Source: Liberiplasma sp046541015 (GTDB taxonomy: Bacteria > Bacillota_I > Bacilli_A > Izemoplasmatales > Izemoplasmataceae). From it: DNA of 58,041 nt. The translations under genes and the position numbers were made by a program. The notes under the pieces are model-generated. The model was not told the DNA's origin. It searched no databases and worked only from the letters and a program-made list of their open reading frames with translations. The DNA is taken from positions 1 to 58,041 of the forward strand of contig JBKHEA010000007.1 in assembly GCA_046541015.1 (NCBI GenBank), in the 5' to 3' direction. How positions within the stretch are numbered: the first letter of the stretch is position 1; each line of letters opens with the position of its first letter. Positions 18,201 through 26,180 of this stretch are shown piece by piece.

Positions 18201-19689
18201 CCCAGATATTGATTTAAACTTCTCTGGAGATTATCAACCCATCGTTCATGAATACATAAGAGAACTCTTCGGCAATGAGCGTGCCTTTAGAGCAGGGACC
18301 ATTTCAACCGTTGCTGATAAAACAGCCTTTGGATATGTAAAAGGGTATATTGAGAAAAAAGCCATCCACCTCAGAAAAGCAGAGATTGAAAGACGTGCTA
18401 AAGTAATAACAGGCGTTAAACGTTCAACCGGACAACATCCTGGTGGGATTGTGGTTGTGCCTGATTATAAAGAAATTTATGATGTTACCCCGGTTCAGTT
18501 TCCTGCAGATGATACCAGTTCAAACTGGCGTACAACCCATTTTGATTATCATTCTTTTGAAGAAAATTTATTCAAGTTAGATGTTTTAGGTCATGATGAT
18601 CCGACGATGATCCGTTATCTAATGGATTTTGTCAAAGAAGATCCGATTAGTTTCCCATTTAAAGATGCCACCGATATTCCTTTAGATGATCCTAAAGTTT
18701 ATGCCTTATTAAGTGGTACTGAAGTTATTGGGTTAAAACCAAGTGATATTAGAAGTGATGTTGCAAGTTATGGAGTTCCTGAGATGGGCACACCGTTTGT
18801 AAGAGGCATGTTAAAAGATTCTCGTCCAAAAACATTTGCGGATATTGTAAAAATATCAGGATTATCTCATGGAACTGATGTATGGTTAAATAATGCTGAA
18901 ACTTTAGTTACAGGAAAAAATCAAAAATTTGGTAAAGTCCCATTTAAAGATGTCATTGGGTGTCGTGATGATATTATGGTTACCTTAATATCTCACGGAT
19001 TAAAAAGTGAAGTTGCCTTTGAAATCTCTGAGTTTATCCGTAAAGGTAAAGCAGCATCAAGTCCAGATCAATGGCAAGGGTATGCGATGATTATGCGTGA
19101 ACATAAATTACCCGAATGGTATATTTGGAGCGCAGGTCAAATTAAATACATGTTCCCTAAAGCCCACGCGACAGCCTATGTTATGATGGCTTTACGTATT
19201 GCATGGTTTAAAGTATACCGCCCGATTTATTTTTACTCTGCGTATTTTTCTAAACGCGCGCGTGATTTTGACTTAATTAGTATGCAAGGTGGAGAGTATG
19301 CGATTGAAAAACGCATGCAAGAAATTGATGATGCTGGTAATAAAGCAACCGATGTTGAAAAACGTCTTTATACTGTATTAGAAGTGGCACTTGAGATGGT
19401 AAAACGAGGCTTTAGCTTTTTACCGATTGACGTTAATTTAAGTGAAGCTAAAGATTTTGTGATTTCTAAAGAACGAAAAGCTTTAAGGCTACCGTTTGTA
19501 GCGCTTGATGGCTTAGGGGCTAAAGTTGCCCAAACGATAATTGATGCTAGAAATGAAAAACCATTTACCTCAAGAGATGACATCAAAGAACGCACCAGTT
19601 TATCAACAACGTTGTTTAATAAACTTGATGCTTTAGGGGCATTTGGGGATTTACCTGAAACAGGTCAAATTAATTTATTTGAATTATAA
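15223..19689 (+). CDS. polC: DNA polymerase III alpha subunit, PolC type
   Basis: 1488 residues from ATG 15223 (tttggagtga upstream; an earlier in-frame start would lie before the promoter). Order: N-terminal domain, OB fold, PHP domain (LHMHTKMSTLDG) split by an inserted DEDDh exonuclease, then the polymerase core. The exonuclease keeps DIETTG, HNARFDMGH and HHRAIYDTRATAD, so proofreading should be active. A four-Cys zinc site (CPKC and CPNC) precedes the palm, whose Asp pair is in VPDIDLNFSG. This is the Gram-positive leading-strand replicase. Transcribed alone or with the membrane protein downstream. Confidence 0.97.
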   Translation: MKENFMKLLSFLGLNDLKETIKGKLIEITVDEERREWFFNIELDSPLPINLFKRLEQALNNVPAITSSCDYVDYMIDYSNPSDAYLQDYYYYTLDKIKSVKPRYDALSSFEVEKNGKPFKLNIICPKDGTYVENMLYDIEEQLLKIGFDASLSIRFCDNAPTITERIKQIDHEEMQEAFRTHQESEKTDVIEYVRYKERSVKKISHTIKDIPVTEDDLTRYKSAHHKADFTLEAKVMNVEERRINPKTTLFTFVLSDEEDSIYVKKFVRDQEELAFLRQTEINMLMRVSGTAQYDTFSDEVTLTALTIERTKKPILLELREDLASEKRIELHMHTKMSTLDGIDSVDDIVQTALRFKHKALAITDHNSAQAFPDLYKATKSKPIKPIYGVEFNVVDEDDIAVAWHEYDGNLRDATFTVFDIETTGLSVNFGKIIEISAIKIKDHQVVSQFNRFVNPHEKLSEFTKKFTGISDSDVSNAEDIETVIEAFYEFFKGSIMVAHNARFDMGHIYENLKKVRDEALVFPTIDTLQIARQLYHEKLNRFNLKAVAKLFKVELKQHHRAIYDTRATADIFMHMLTDLDRLRVKHFNDLKQLDKFVKNYNPYINAMPKHLNVLVQTQTGLKNLYKLVSLANTTYFYKEPVLPKKVLDKYKEGLLIGSGCMNSHLFETALNASYDALLEKAKYYDYLEIQPFEDYLFLKEDLDNVEAVIEETLKRIIKVGETLNIPVVATGDVHHIEKHAVKYRDIYIQTPVVGGGLHTLNKYSEIPSQYFRTTDEMLSSFPFLDEVTTKRIVIKNPNLIADSIDYVEAFNNQLFAPTDTFLSQKGIPSIEKHMHQMVYQHAYALYGNPLPPLVKDRIKKEMDSITKNKFSTVYYISHLLVKKSLDEGYLVGSRGSVGSSLVATLMNITEVNPLPPHYVCPKCHYTSFKMSPDEKKQYGIRDDERGIQSLLDEVSSGFDLKTIECPNCQSEMKKDGHDIPFETFLGFKGDKVPDIDLNFSGDYQPIVHEYIRELFGNERAFRAGTISTVADKTAFGYVKGYIEKKAIHLRKAEIERRAKVITGVKRSTGQHPGGIVVVPDYKEIYDVTPVQFPADDTSSNWRTTHFDYHSFEENLFKLDVLGHDDPTMIRYLMDFVKEDPISFPFKDATDIPLDDPKVYALLSGTEVIGLKPSDIRSDVASYGVPEMGTPFVRGMLKDSRPKTFADIVKISGLSHGTDVWLNNAETLVTGKNQKFGKVPFKDVIGCRDDIMVTLISHGLKSEVAFEISEFIRKGKAASSPDQWQGYAMIMREHKLPEWYIWSAGQIKYMFPKAHATAYVMMALRIAWFKVYRPIYFYSAYFSKRARDFDLISMQGGEYAIEKRMQEIDDAGNKATDVEKRLYTVLEVALEMVKRGFSFLPIDVNLSEAKDFVISKERKALRLPFVALDGLGAKVAQTIIDARNEKPFTSRDDIKERTSLSTTLFNKLDALGAFGDLPETGQINLFEL

Positions 19690-19734
19690 GATTTTAGTGT
19701 ATAATATAATTGAAAAATTTAGGAGTGTGATGTT

Positions 19735-20478
19735 ATGAGATTTAGATCAACAAACCCAGTCTATAGACATGTTCATAATAATGCAACTATTGATTATGCT
19801 GAAAGTGTTAGTTATTCTGGTGTTATATTAAAAAGTAGTATTTTGTTTGCGATTGTAGCGGTCATTGCCAGTTACATTGGGTTAGAGGTAATGAGTTTAA
19901 GGACCGTTACAACTGGCTTACTAACAATGATAGTTGTTGCGCCACTTTTTGGCTTTATCATGGTGCTAATTGCAATGTTTCGTCCAACAAGCGCAAAAAT
20001 AACTGGACCAATGTATGCTGCTGCACAAGGGGTTACTTTAGGTGCTATAAGTGGGATTTATGAAGTCGCTTATGGTGGTGGTATTGTCTTTATTGCCTTA
20101 CTAGCAACTTTCGGAGTTTTTGCATCCATGCTTACTTTATACGCAACCGGTTTAGTAAGAGTAACTGAATTTTTTAGACGATTCTTATATACGATGTTAC
20201 TTGGCCTTGTATTTACTAGTTTTATTATGATTATCGTTTATTTAATAGGTGGGACATCATCTATTTCAATTAGTTTTATTTTTGCGATTACCATAATTAG
20301 TATCATCATTGCCAGTCTTTATTTGCTTGTTGATTTTGATAATATCGTTCAAGCGGTAGAAGGTGGCGTTGATAAACGCTATGAATGGGTCCTTGCATTA
20401 GGGTTAATCATTACGATTATCTGGCTATATATCGAAATTTTAAGATTAGTTGCTATATTAACATCAAGAAGAAGATAG
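19735..20478 (+). CDS. Bax inhibitor-1/YccA-type membrane protein
   Basis: 247 residues. After a short polar N-terminus (RSTNPVYRH) there are seven hydrophobic helices and a C-terminal segment ending ILTSRRR. The N-terminal pattern, with SYSGVILKSSILF, is that of the bacterial BaxI_1 family. Related proteins such as BsYetJ are pH-sensitive calcium leak channels; the role of this subgroup is not established. A TATAAT lies at 19700-19705 and aggagtgtg precedes the ATG, so it may have its own promoter despite the short gap after polC. Confidence 0.85.
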   Translation: MRFRSTNPVYRHVHNNATIDYAESVSYSGVILKSSILFAIVAVIASYIGLEVMSLRTVTTGLLTMIVVAPLFGFIMVLIAMFRPTSAKITGPMYAAAQGVTLGAISGIYEVAYGGGIVFIALLATFGVFASMLTLYATGLVRVTEFFRRFLYTMLLGLVFTSFIMIIVYLIGGTSSISISFIFAITIISIIIASLYLLVDFDNIVQAVEGGVDKRYEWVLALGLIITIIWLYIEILRLVAILTSRRR

Positions 20479-20503
20479 ACACACACTGGTGTGTCTTTTT
20501 TTT
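20477..20503 (+). terminator. Terminator after the Bax inhibitor-like gene
   Basis: Stem agacacac (20477-20484) with gtgtgtct (20489-20496), loop actg, then a T run. Confidence 0.9.
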
Positions 20504-20519
20504 ATCATAAGGGATTCGC

Positions 20520-20573
20520 ACGCATTGTGCTAAGTAAAATCATGCTTATGATTAAAGCATGCGTTATTTTTTT
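20520..20573 (+). other. Composite hairpin followed by a T run, no gene attached
   Basis: acgca (20520-20524) pairs with tgcgt (20560-20564) and tgct (20528-20531) with agca (20556-20559), enclosing an inner hairpin aatcat-gctt-atgatt (20538-20553). Seven or more T follow. It comes only 17 nt after another terminator. It may be a back-up terminator or the 3' end of a small RNA; no promoter for the latter is evident. Confidence 0.45.
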
Positions 20574-20679
20574 CTTCAAAATCTGCGAGCTAATCTTATA
20601 AAATATTCCATAAAGGGGTGTAAATTTGACCCTTTTTTAGTATAATGATACTATGTCATTTTTAAAAAAAGGAGACGTT

Positions 20680-22428
20680 ATGGAACAATGGAATTTAGAA
20701 GCACTATTTAAAAATTATGAAGACCCTTTATTTTTAGAAAGTTTTGAACAACTAAAAAAAGAGGTGGATGAAGCCAATGAGTTTGTTGATAACTTATCAG
20801 AAAATCATGAACAAAATTTGCTTAAGTATATCAGACTTGCAAGCCACTTAAGAAGCAACAGTCTAAGACTATATGCTTTTATTAATTTACAGCTTGCGAC
20901 AAATGCACAAGATGAAGTCAGTATGACATGGTTAAACCGTATTCAACAGTTAACTAGTAAAACAACACCATTTTACACTAAAATTTCTAAATACATCCCT
21001 ACTATTGATAATTTAGAAACCGTAATTGATGCCAATGAAACCTTAAAAGAATATCGTTTTCATTTTCTAAGTATTAAAGACCGTGCTCAGTATGTCTTAA
21101 GCGATAAAGAAGAAGCGATTATTTCTAAACTCACGCAAACAGGTTCAAGTGCTTGGGGACGTTTACAATCGCTGCTTACAAGTATTGTTGAAGTTGATTT
21201 TGAAGGCAAAACTGTCAATTTATCAACCATCCGTAATAAGGCTCATTCCAGCAATCCAAAAACTAGAGAAGAAGCCTATTATGCTGAACTAAAAGCGTAT
21301 AAAAAAATTGAACAATCTTTAGCTTATGCCTTAAGTTCGATTAAAGGTGAAGTAAATGAAATAAGCGCTTTAAGAGGGTTTGAAAGCCCGCTTCACGAAG
21401 CCGTTTATAATTCACGCATGCAAAAAGATACCTTGGATGCCTTGATTAAAAGTATGCGTAAATATTTACCAGTATTTAGAAGCTATTTAAAACGTAAAGC
21501 CTCGATGCTTGGTCATAAAAACGGTTTACCTTGGTATGATTTATTTGCGCCACTTGGAAAGAGTAATCGTGAGTTTACATCAGAAGAAGCCATCGATTAT
21601 ATTGTTAAAAACTTTAAAACCTTTGGTGATGATTTAGCCAATTTAGCTAGCCGTGCTTATAAAGATAAGTGGATTGATTTCACGCCGCGTCAAGGGAAAC
21701 GTGGAGGCGCATTTTGTATGAACTTACATCCTATTAAACAAAGTCGCATCTTAACGAACTTTGATGGGTCATTTTCAAATGTCATTACCCTTGCCCATGA
21801 ACTTGGTCATGCCTACCATGGTGATCGCATTTTTAAAGAAAGTATGCTTAATGCTTCTTATACTATGCCGGTTGCTGAGACTGCCTCAACCTTGTGTGAA
21901 ACCATTGTTAAACGCGCAGCTTTAAATGAAACCGAAGGCGATGAAAAACTCTTCATCTTAGAACAATCTTTAATGGGTTCAACGCAAGTTATTGTTGATA
22001 TTTTAAGTCGCTTTATCTTTGAAGAAAATGTTTTTAAAGCGCGTAAAGAAAGTATCTTAAGTCCAACTAAATATAATCAAATGATGCTTGATGCTCAAAA
22101 AGAAGCCTATGGTGATGCGCTTAACCAAGACACGTTACACCCATATATGTGGGCTAATAAGGGTCACTATTATAGTGGGTCATTAAGTTTTTATAATTTC
22201 CCTTATGCTTTTGGGTTATTATTCGCAAAAGGGATCTACGCAAAATTTACCAAAGAAGGCAAAACTTTCACAGAAAAAATTGATTTACTCTTACAAAAAA
22301 CTGGCCAAATGTCTGTTGAAGAAGTGGCAGGCATTGTTGGCATCGATGTCAGTACTGAAGCATTTTGGGATTCAAGTTTAGAAGTGATTAAAGAAGAAAT
22401 CGAATTATTTTTATCGCTTACAGAGTAA
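20680..22428 (+). CDS. pepF: M3-family oligoendopeptidase (PepF-like)
   Basis: 582 residues from ATG 20680 with aaaggagacg upstream. An in-frame ATG at 20653 lies at the expected transcription start of the TATAAT at 20641-20646 and is unlikely to be used. The zinc site is HELGH at 373-377 with the third ligand expected in the following ETAST-like motif (VAETASTLCETI). The N-terminal helical domain and the length match the PepF/M3B family. Cytosolic enzyme that cleaves short peptides. Ends at a strong terminator before the phenylalanine T-box. Confidence 0.93.
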   Translation: MEQWNLEALFKNYEDPLFLESFEQLKKEVDEANEFVDNLSENHEQNLLKYIRLASHLRSNSLRLYAFINLQLATNAQDEVSMTWLNRIQQLTSKTTPFYTKISKYIPTIDNLETVIDANETLKEYRFHFLSIKDRAQYVLSDKEEAIISKLTQTGSSAWGRLQSLLTSIVEVDFEGKTVNLSTIRNKAHSSNPKTREEAYYAELKAYKKIEQSLAYALSSIKGEVNEISALRGFESPLHEAVYNSRMQKDTLDALIKSMRKYLPVFRSYLKRKASMLGHKNGLPWYDLFAPLGKSNREFTSEEAIDYIVKNFKTFGDDLANLASRAYKDKWIDFTPRQGKRGGAFCMNLHPIKQSRILTNFDGSFSNVITLAHELGHAYHGDRIFKESMLNASYTMPVAETASTLCETIVKRAALNETEGDEKLFILEQSLMGSTQVIVDILSRFIFEENVFKARKESILSPTKYNQMMLDAQKEAYGDALNQDTLHPYMWANKGHYYSGSLSFYNFPYAFGLLFAKGIYAKFTKEGKTFTEKIDLLLQKTGQMSVEEVAGIVGIDVSTEAFWDSSLEVIKEEIELFLSLTE

Positions 22429-22433
22429 ACCAT

Positions 22434-22461
22434 GCCATGAAGGAAACTTCATGGCTTTTTT
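22434..22461 (+). terminator. Terminator of pepF
   Basis: Perfect stem gccatgaag (22434-22442) with cttcatggc (22447-22455), GNRA-like loop gaaa, then a T run. Confidence 0.95.
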
Positions 22462-22472
22462 CTTTTTAAGAC

Positions 22473-22501
22473 TTGAATAAATGCACGCTTAAGCGTATAA
22501 T
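22473..22501 (+). promoter_or_regulatory. Promoter of the pheST T-box leader
   Basis: TTGAAT (22473-22478), a 17-nt spacer and TATAAT (22496-22501). Confidence 0.75.
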
Positions 22502-22506
22502 GAATT

Positions 22507-22713
22507 TAACACGATGCGTATGGCCATGTTTAACGATAATTCTTATTTTAGAGAGAGACTGATGCTGAAAATGTCTTATAAGAAATGGTTAAATTTCACC
22601 ATACAAGTGATGCTAATCCCATCCGTAAATCTGCGTTAAAGATTAAAGTGCACATTGGTGAACTAAGGTGGTACCGCGGAAATTATTTCGTCCTTTTTAA
22701 AGGACGTTTTTTT
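22507..22713 (+). ncRNA. T-box leader with phenylalanine specifier
   Basis: T-box motif aaggtggtaccgcgg at 22665-22679 and terminator stem cgtccttt (22689-22696) with aaaggacg (22699-22706) plus T run. In Stem I the basal helix gtatgg/ccatac and an upper gtttaac/gttaaat helix enclose a loop displaying TTC, a phenylalanine codon. Uncharged tRNA-Phe should allow read-through into pheS-pheT. The 3' part is nearly identical to the threonine leader at 10025. Ends are approximate. Confidence 0.93.
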
Positions 22714-22731
22714 ATTTAAAGGAGTGATTTT

Positions 22732-23766
22732 ATGGATGTAAAGAAAACATTTGAGAAACTAGAAAAAGCTTTAAAAGAAGCCTTACAAGAAGTAAATCAA
22801 ATTGAAGCTTTAAATGATTTAAAGGCTTTATATGTTGGGAAAAAATCTGAACTTAGTGGCTTAATGCGTCACATGAAAGATTTAAGCGATGAAGAAAAAC
22901 CAGCATTTGGACAAGCTGTTAATGACGCAAAACTCGCTTTAACTAAACTTATTGATGAAAAAAGAGAAGCGATTGAAACTAAAGCTTTAGAAGCCAAACT
23001 AAAAAAAGAAACCCTTGATGTAACTTTAGATGGTTATACACTTTCATTAGGTCAACCTCATATTTTAACCAAAACAGTGCATGAAATCGAAGACTTATTT
23101 TTAGGCATGGGTTACTTAATTAAAGAAGGCCCAGAAATTGAAAGTGATGCCTATAATTTTGAGAAATTAAATTTACCCAAAGACCATCCTGCACGTGATA
23201 TGCAAGATAGTTTTTACATCACCAAAGATACCTTGCTTAGAACCCATACTTCTCCCGTTCAAGTAAGAACAATGCTTGAATATGGGGGGGTAAAACCGGT
23301 TAAAATTATATGTCCTGGAAAAGTTTATCGCCGAGATGATGACGATGCAACGCATAGTCATCAATTTATGCAAATAGAAGGGTTGGTTGTTGATAAAGAC
23401 ACCTCAATGGCTGATTTAAAAGGTACCCTTTTAGAAGTTGCTAAAAAAATGTTTGGGGAAGATCGTAAGATTCGTTTAAGACCATCATACTTCCCATTCA
23501 CAGAACCAAGCGTTGAAGTTGATGTGACGTGTTCAAAATGTGGTGGAAAAGGATGCAGTATGTGTAAACAAACTGGTTGGATAGAAATATTAGGTGCTGG
23601 TATGGTGCATAATAATGTCTTAGCCGCAAGCGGTTATGATCCAAAAATCTACCAAGGCTTTGCGTTTGGAATGGGTGTTGAACGCATTGCCATGTTAAAA
23701 TATGGCATTGATGATATTAGACATTTTTATCAAAATGACTATCGCTTCATCAAACAGTTTAAGTAA
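22732..23766 (+). CDS. pheS: Phenylalanyl-tRNA synthetase alpha subunit
   Basis: 344 residues. N-terminal coiled coil (about 1-85) that binds tRNA, then the class II catalytic domain with motif 2 around VYRRDDDDATHSHQF and motif 3 in FGMGVERIAMLKYGI. A Cys-rich insertion, CSKCGGKGCSMC, is seen in a subset of bacterial PheS. ATG follows aaaggagtga. Forms the alpha2beta2 enzyme with PheT, 11 nt downstream. Confidence 0.97.
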   Translation: MDVKKTFEKLEKALKEALQEVNQIEALNDLKALYVGKKSELSGLMRHMKDLSDEEKPAFGQAVNDAKLALTKLIDEKREAIETKALEAKLKKETLDVTLDGYTLSLGQPHILTKTVHEIEDLFLGMGYLIKEGPEIESDAYNFEKLNLPKDHPARDMQDSFYITKDTLLRTHTSPVQVRTMLEYGGVKPVKIICPGKVYRRDDDDATHSHQFMQIEGLVVDKDTSMADLKGTLLEVAKKMFGEDRKIRLRPSYFPFTEPSVEVDVTCSKCGGKGCSMCKQTGWIEILGAGMVHNNVLAASGYDPKIYQGFAFGMGVERIAMLKYGIDDIRHFYQNDYRFIKQFK

Positions 23767-23777
23767 AGGAGGCAACT

Positions 23778-26135
23778 ATGAAATTATCAATTAATTGGTT
23801 AAAAGAATTATATCCTTTTGATGTGGATACAAATAAAATAGAAACGCTTTTCAACACTTTAAGTCAAGAAGTTGAGTATCTTAAACCACTCGTTAGCGCT
23901 AAAAAACTAATCATTGGCTATACAGTAAGTTGTAAAGCCCATCCGGATGCGGATAAATTAAGTGTTTGCATGGTTGATGTAGGCGATAAAACCTTACAGA
24001 TTATATGTGGTGCGCCTAATGTAAGAGAAGGTCAACATGTTATTGTAGCGCTTGATGGGGCAGTCTTACCAGGCGATTTTCAAATTAAAAAAACCGTCAT
24101 TCGTGGTGTTGAATCAAACGGCATGATTTGTAGTTTAAGTGAACTCGGGATTGAACAAAAATATCACGGTGAAAGCGGCATTCATGTTATAAAAGAACCC
24201 ATTGAAGTTGGTAGTGATGCCCTTAAAGCACTGGCTTTAGATGATTTTGTCTTAAGCTTAGATTTAACCCCAAACCGTAGTGATTTACTCTCGATGCAAG
24301 GAGTGGCTTATGATTTAGCAGCGATGCTTGATAAGCCTTATAAAGTTAAAGACGTTGTTGTCAATGAAACAAAGGAAAGTAACCCACTAAAGATTACAAT
24401 AAATACAGACGCTTGCATAAGTTATTACGGACGTGTAATTAAAAACATTACCATAAAAGAAAGTCCAAACTGGATGAAAGCACGTTTAATTGCTGCTGGC
24501 ATTAGACCCATTAATAACGTCGTTGATATTACAAACTATGTGATGCTTGAAACGGGTCAGCCGCTTCATGCTTTTGATTATGATTTATTAGATTCTCAAG
24601 AAATTATTGTCCGTATGGCTAAAGATGACGAAACCTTTAAAACCCTTGATGATAAGGTTCGCACATTAAAAAAAGACGATATTGCAATTACCAATGGAAA
24701 AGAAATTGTTGCCCTTGGTGGGGTTATGGGAGGTGCTTTAACTGAAGTCCATGCAAAAACATCTTCGATTATGCTAGAAAGCGCTGTATTTAGCCCTGTT
24801 CATATTCGTAAAACATCTTCACGCCTAGATTTACGCAGTGAATCAAGCATGCGCTTTGAACGTAAAGTGAACCCTGAAAATACACGTTATGCCTTAGATT
24901 TAGCAACACATTATTTAGAACTATATGCAGACGCTTCACCACTTAAAGGTGTTGAGTATGTAGATCATCATGATAAAACACCCGTCTATATAAAAGTGAC
25001 GCTCGATAAAATTAATCGTGTTTTAGGAAGTCAGTTAACAAGTGATGATGTATCTAAAACTTTAGATCGTTTAGCGTTTAGCTACACTTTAAAAGATGAA
25101 TCATTTACGATTAAAAAACCAGCACGACGTGTTGATTTTGAAAACTACCAAGATATTATTGAAGAAATTGGCCGTTTACACGGCTATGATTCATTACCAC
25201 TTACCTTACCAAAAACGGTTAGTGTTGGTCGTTTAACTCCCTATCAATCTTTAAAACGAGCGATTAATCAAACATTAACTGGACTTGGGTTAAACGAAGT
25301 GATCACGTATGCCTTAAGAGATGAAGGTACAATTCATGATTATACGCTAAATAAAAAGCTTAAAGCAGTTAAACTTGATTATCCTATGAGTGAACACCGC
25401 AATACCTTATCACTTAGTCCTTTAAACGGATTAGTAGAGGTTTTAGCATACAATAATAATCGTAAATTAAAAGATGGTGCCATATTTGAAATTGGGAAGT
25501 CTTATCAAGTTGATGAAGAGTTAGAACGTTTAGGCATTGCGATGATGGGAACTTATAAAGATGGTGGATTTAAAGAAGGGATTCAAACAGACTTTTACAC
25601 GATAAAAAGTGTTTTAAATGCCATGTTTGAAGCACTAAAAATTCAAAATATTACTTATAAAGCAACGACCATCGATAACTACCACCCGCATCAAACCGCG
25701 CTTATTATCAAAGATGAACACATTATTGGTCACATTGGGAAACTCCACCCAAGTCATGCGTTAATGCTTGATTTAGAAAATGTATTTTTAGCTGAAATCG
25801 ATGTTAAAGCACTTCTTAATGATTATGAAAGTCAAACAACTTTTACCGCTTTAAGTAAATATCCAAGTGTTTCTAGAGATTTAGCGATTGTATGTGATAA
25901 GAGTATTACTGCAAATCTTATTAAAAAAGCGATATTAAACGCCAATATCAATGCACTCAAATCCATTAAAATCTTTGACATTTACGAAGGAGACCATGTT
26001 AAAGAAACAGAAAAATCGGTCGCACTTCGGTTAACGTTTGAAGCCGATAAAACTTTAGAAACCAAAGAAGTTGATGGCTTTATTCAAAGCATTTTAAGTG
26101 AACTAAAAGAAAGTCTACATGCGACATTAAGATAA
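23778..26135 (+). CDS. pheT: Phenylalanyl-tRNA synthetase beta subunit
   Basis: 785 residues, normal length. It starts with the EMAP-like tRNA-binding domain (about 40-150), followed by B3/B4 editing, B5, the catalytic-like fold and a C-terminal ferredoxin-fold anticodon-binding domain (SKYPSVSRDLAIV near 693-705). ATG has aaaggaggcaact, a strong site. Under the same T-box as pheS, and closed by a terminator. Confidence 0.97.
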   Translation: MKLSINWLKELYPFDVDTNKIETLFNTLSQEVEYLKPLVSAKKLIIGYTVSCKAHPDADKLSVCMVDVGDKTLQIICGAPNVREGQHVIVALDGAVLPGDFQIKKTVIRGVESNGMICSLSELGIEQKYHGESGIHVIKEPIEVGSDALKALALDDFVLSLDLTPNRSDLLSMQGVAYDLAAMLDKPYKVKDVVVNETKESNPLKITINTDACISYYGRVIKNITIKESPNWMKARLIAAGIRPINNVVDITNYVMLETGQPLHAFDYDLLDSQEIIVRMAKDDETFKTLDDKVRTLKKDDIAITNGKEIVALGGVMGGALTEVHAKTSSIMLESAVFSPVHIRKTSSRLDLRSESSMRFERKVNPENTRYALDLATHYLELYADASPLKGVEYVDHHDKTPVYIKVTLDKINRVLGSQLTSDDVSKTLDRLAFSYTLKDESFTIKKPARRVDFENYQDIIEEIGRLHGYDSLPLTLPKTVSVGRLTPYQSLKRAINQTLTGLGLNEVITYALRDEGTIHDYTLNKKLKAVKLDYPMSEHRNTLSLSPLNGLVEVLAYNNNRKLKDGAIFEIGKSYQVDEELERLGIAMMGTYKDGGFKEGIQTDFYTIKSVLNAMFEALKIQNITYKATTIDNYHPHQTALIIKDEHIIGHIGKLHPSHALMLDLENVFLAEIDVKALLNDYESQTTFTALSKYPSVSRDLAIVCDKSITANLIKKAILNANINALKSIKIFDIYEGDHVKETEKSVALRLTFEADKTLETKEVDGFIQSILSELKESLHATLR

Positions 26136-26161
26136 AAAGCAACCAAATGGTTGCTTTTTTA
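26134..26161 (+). terminator. Terminator of pheST
   Basis: Stem aaaaagcaacc with ggttgctttttt around loop aaat, with T run. It is nearly symmetric and may also end the minus-strand regulator that stops at 26181. Confidence 0.9.
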
Positions 26162-26180
26162 TTGTTTGATATACTTAAAG

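Noticed and set aside
20653..20679. Earlier ATG for the M3 peptidase
   Set aside because: It coincides with the expected transcription start; the ATG at 20680 has aaaggag in the right place.
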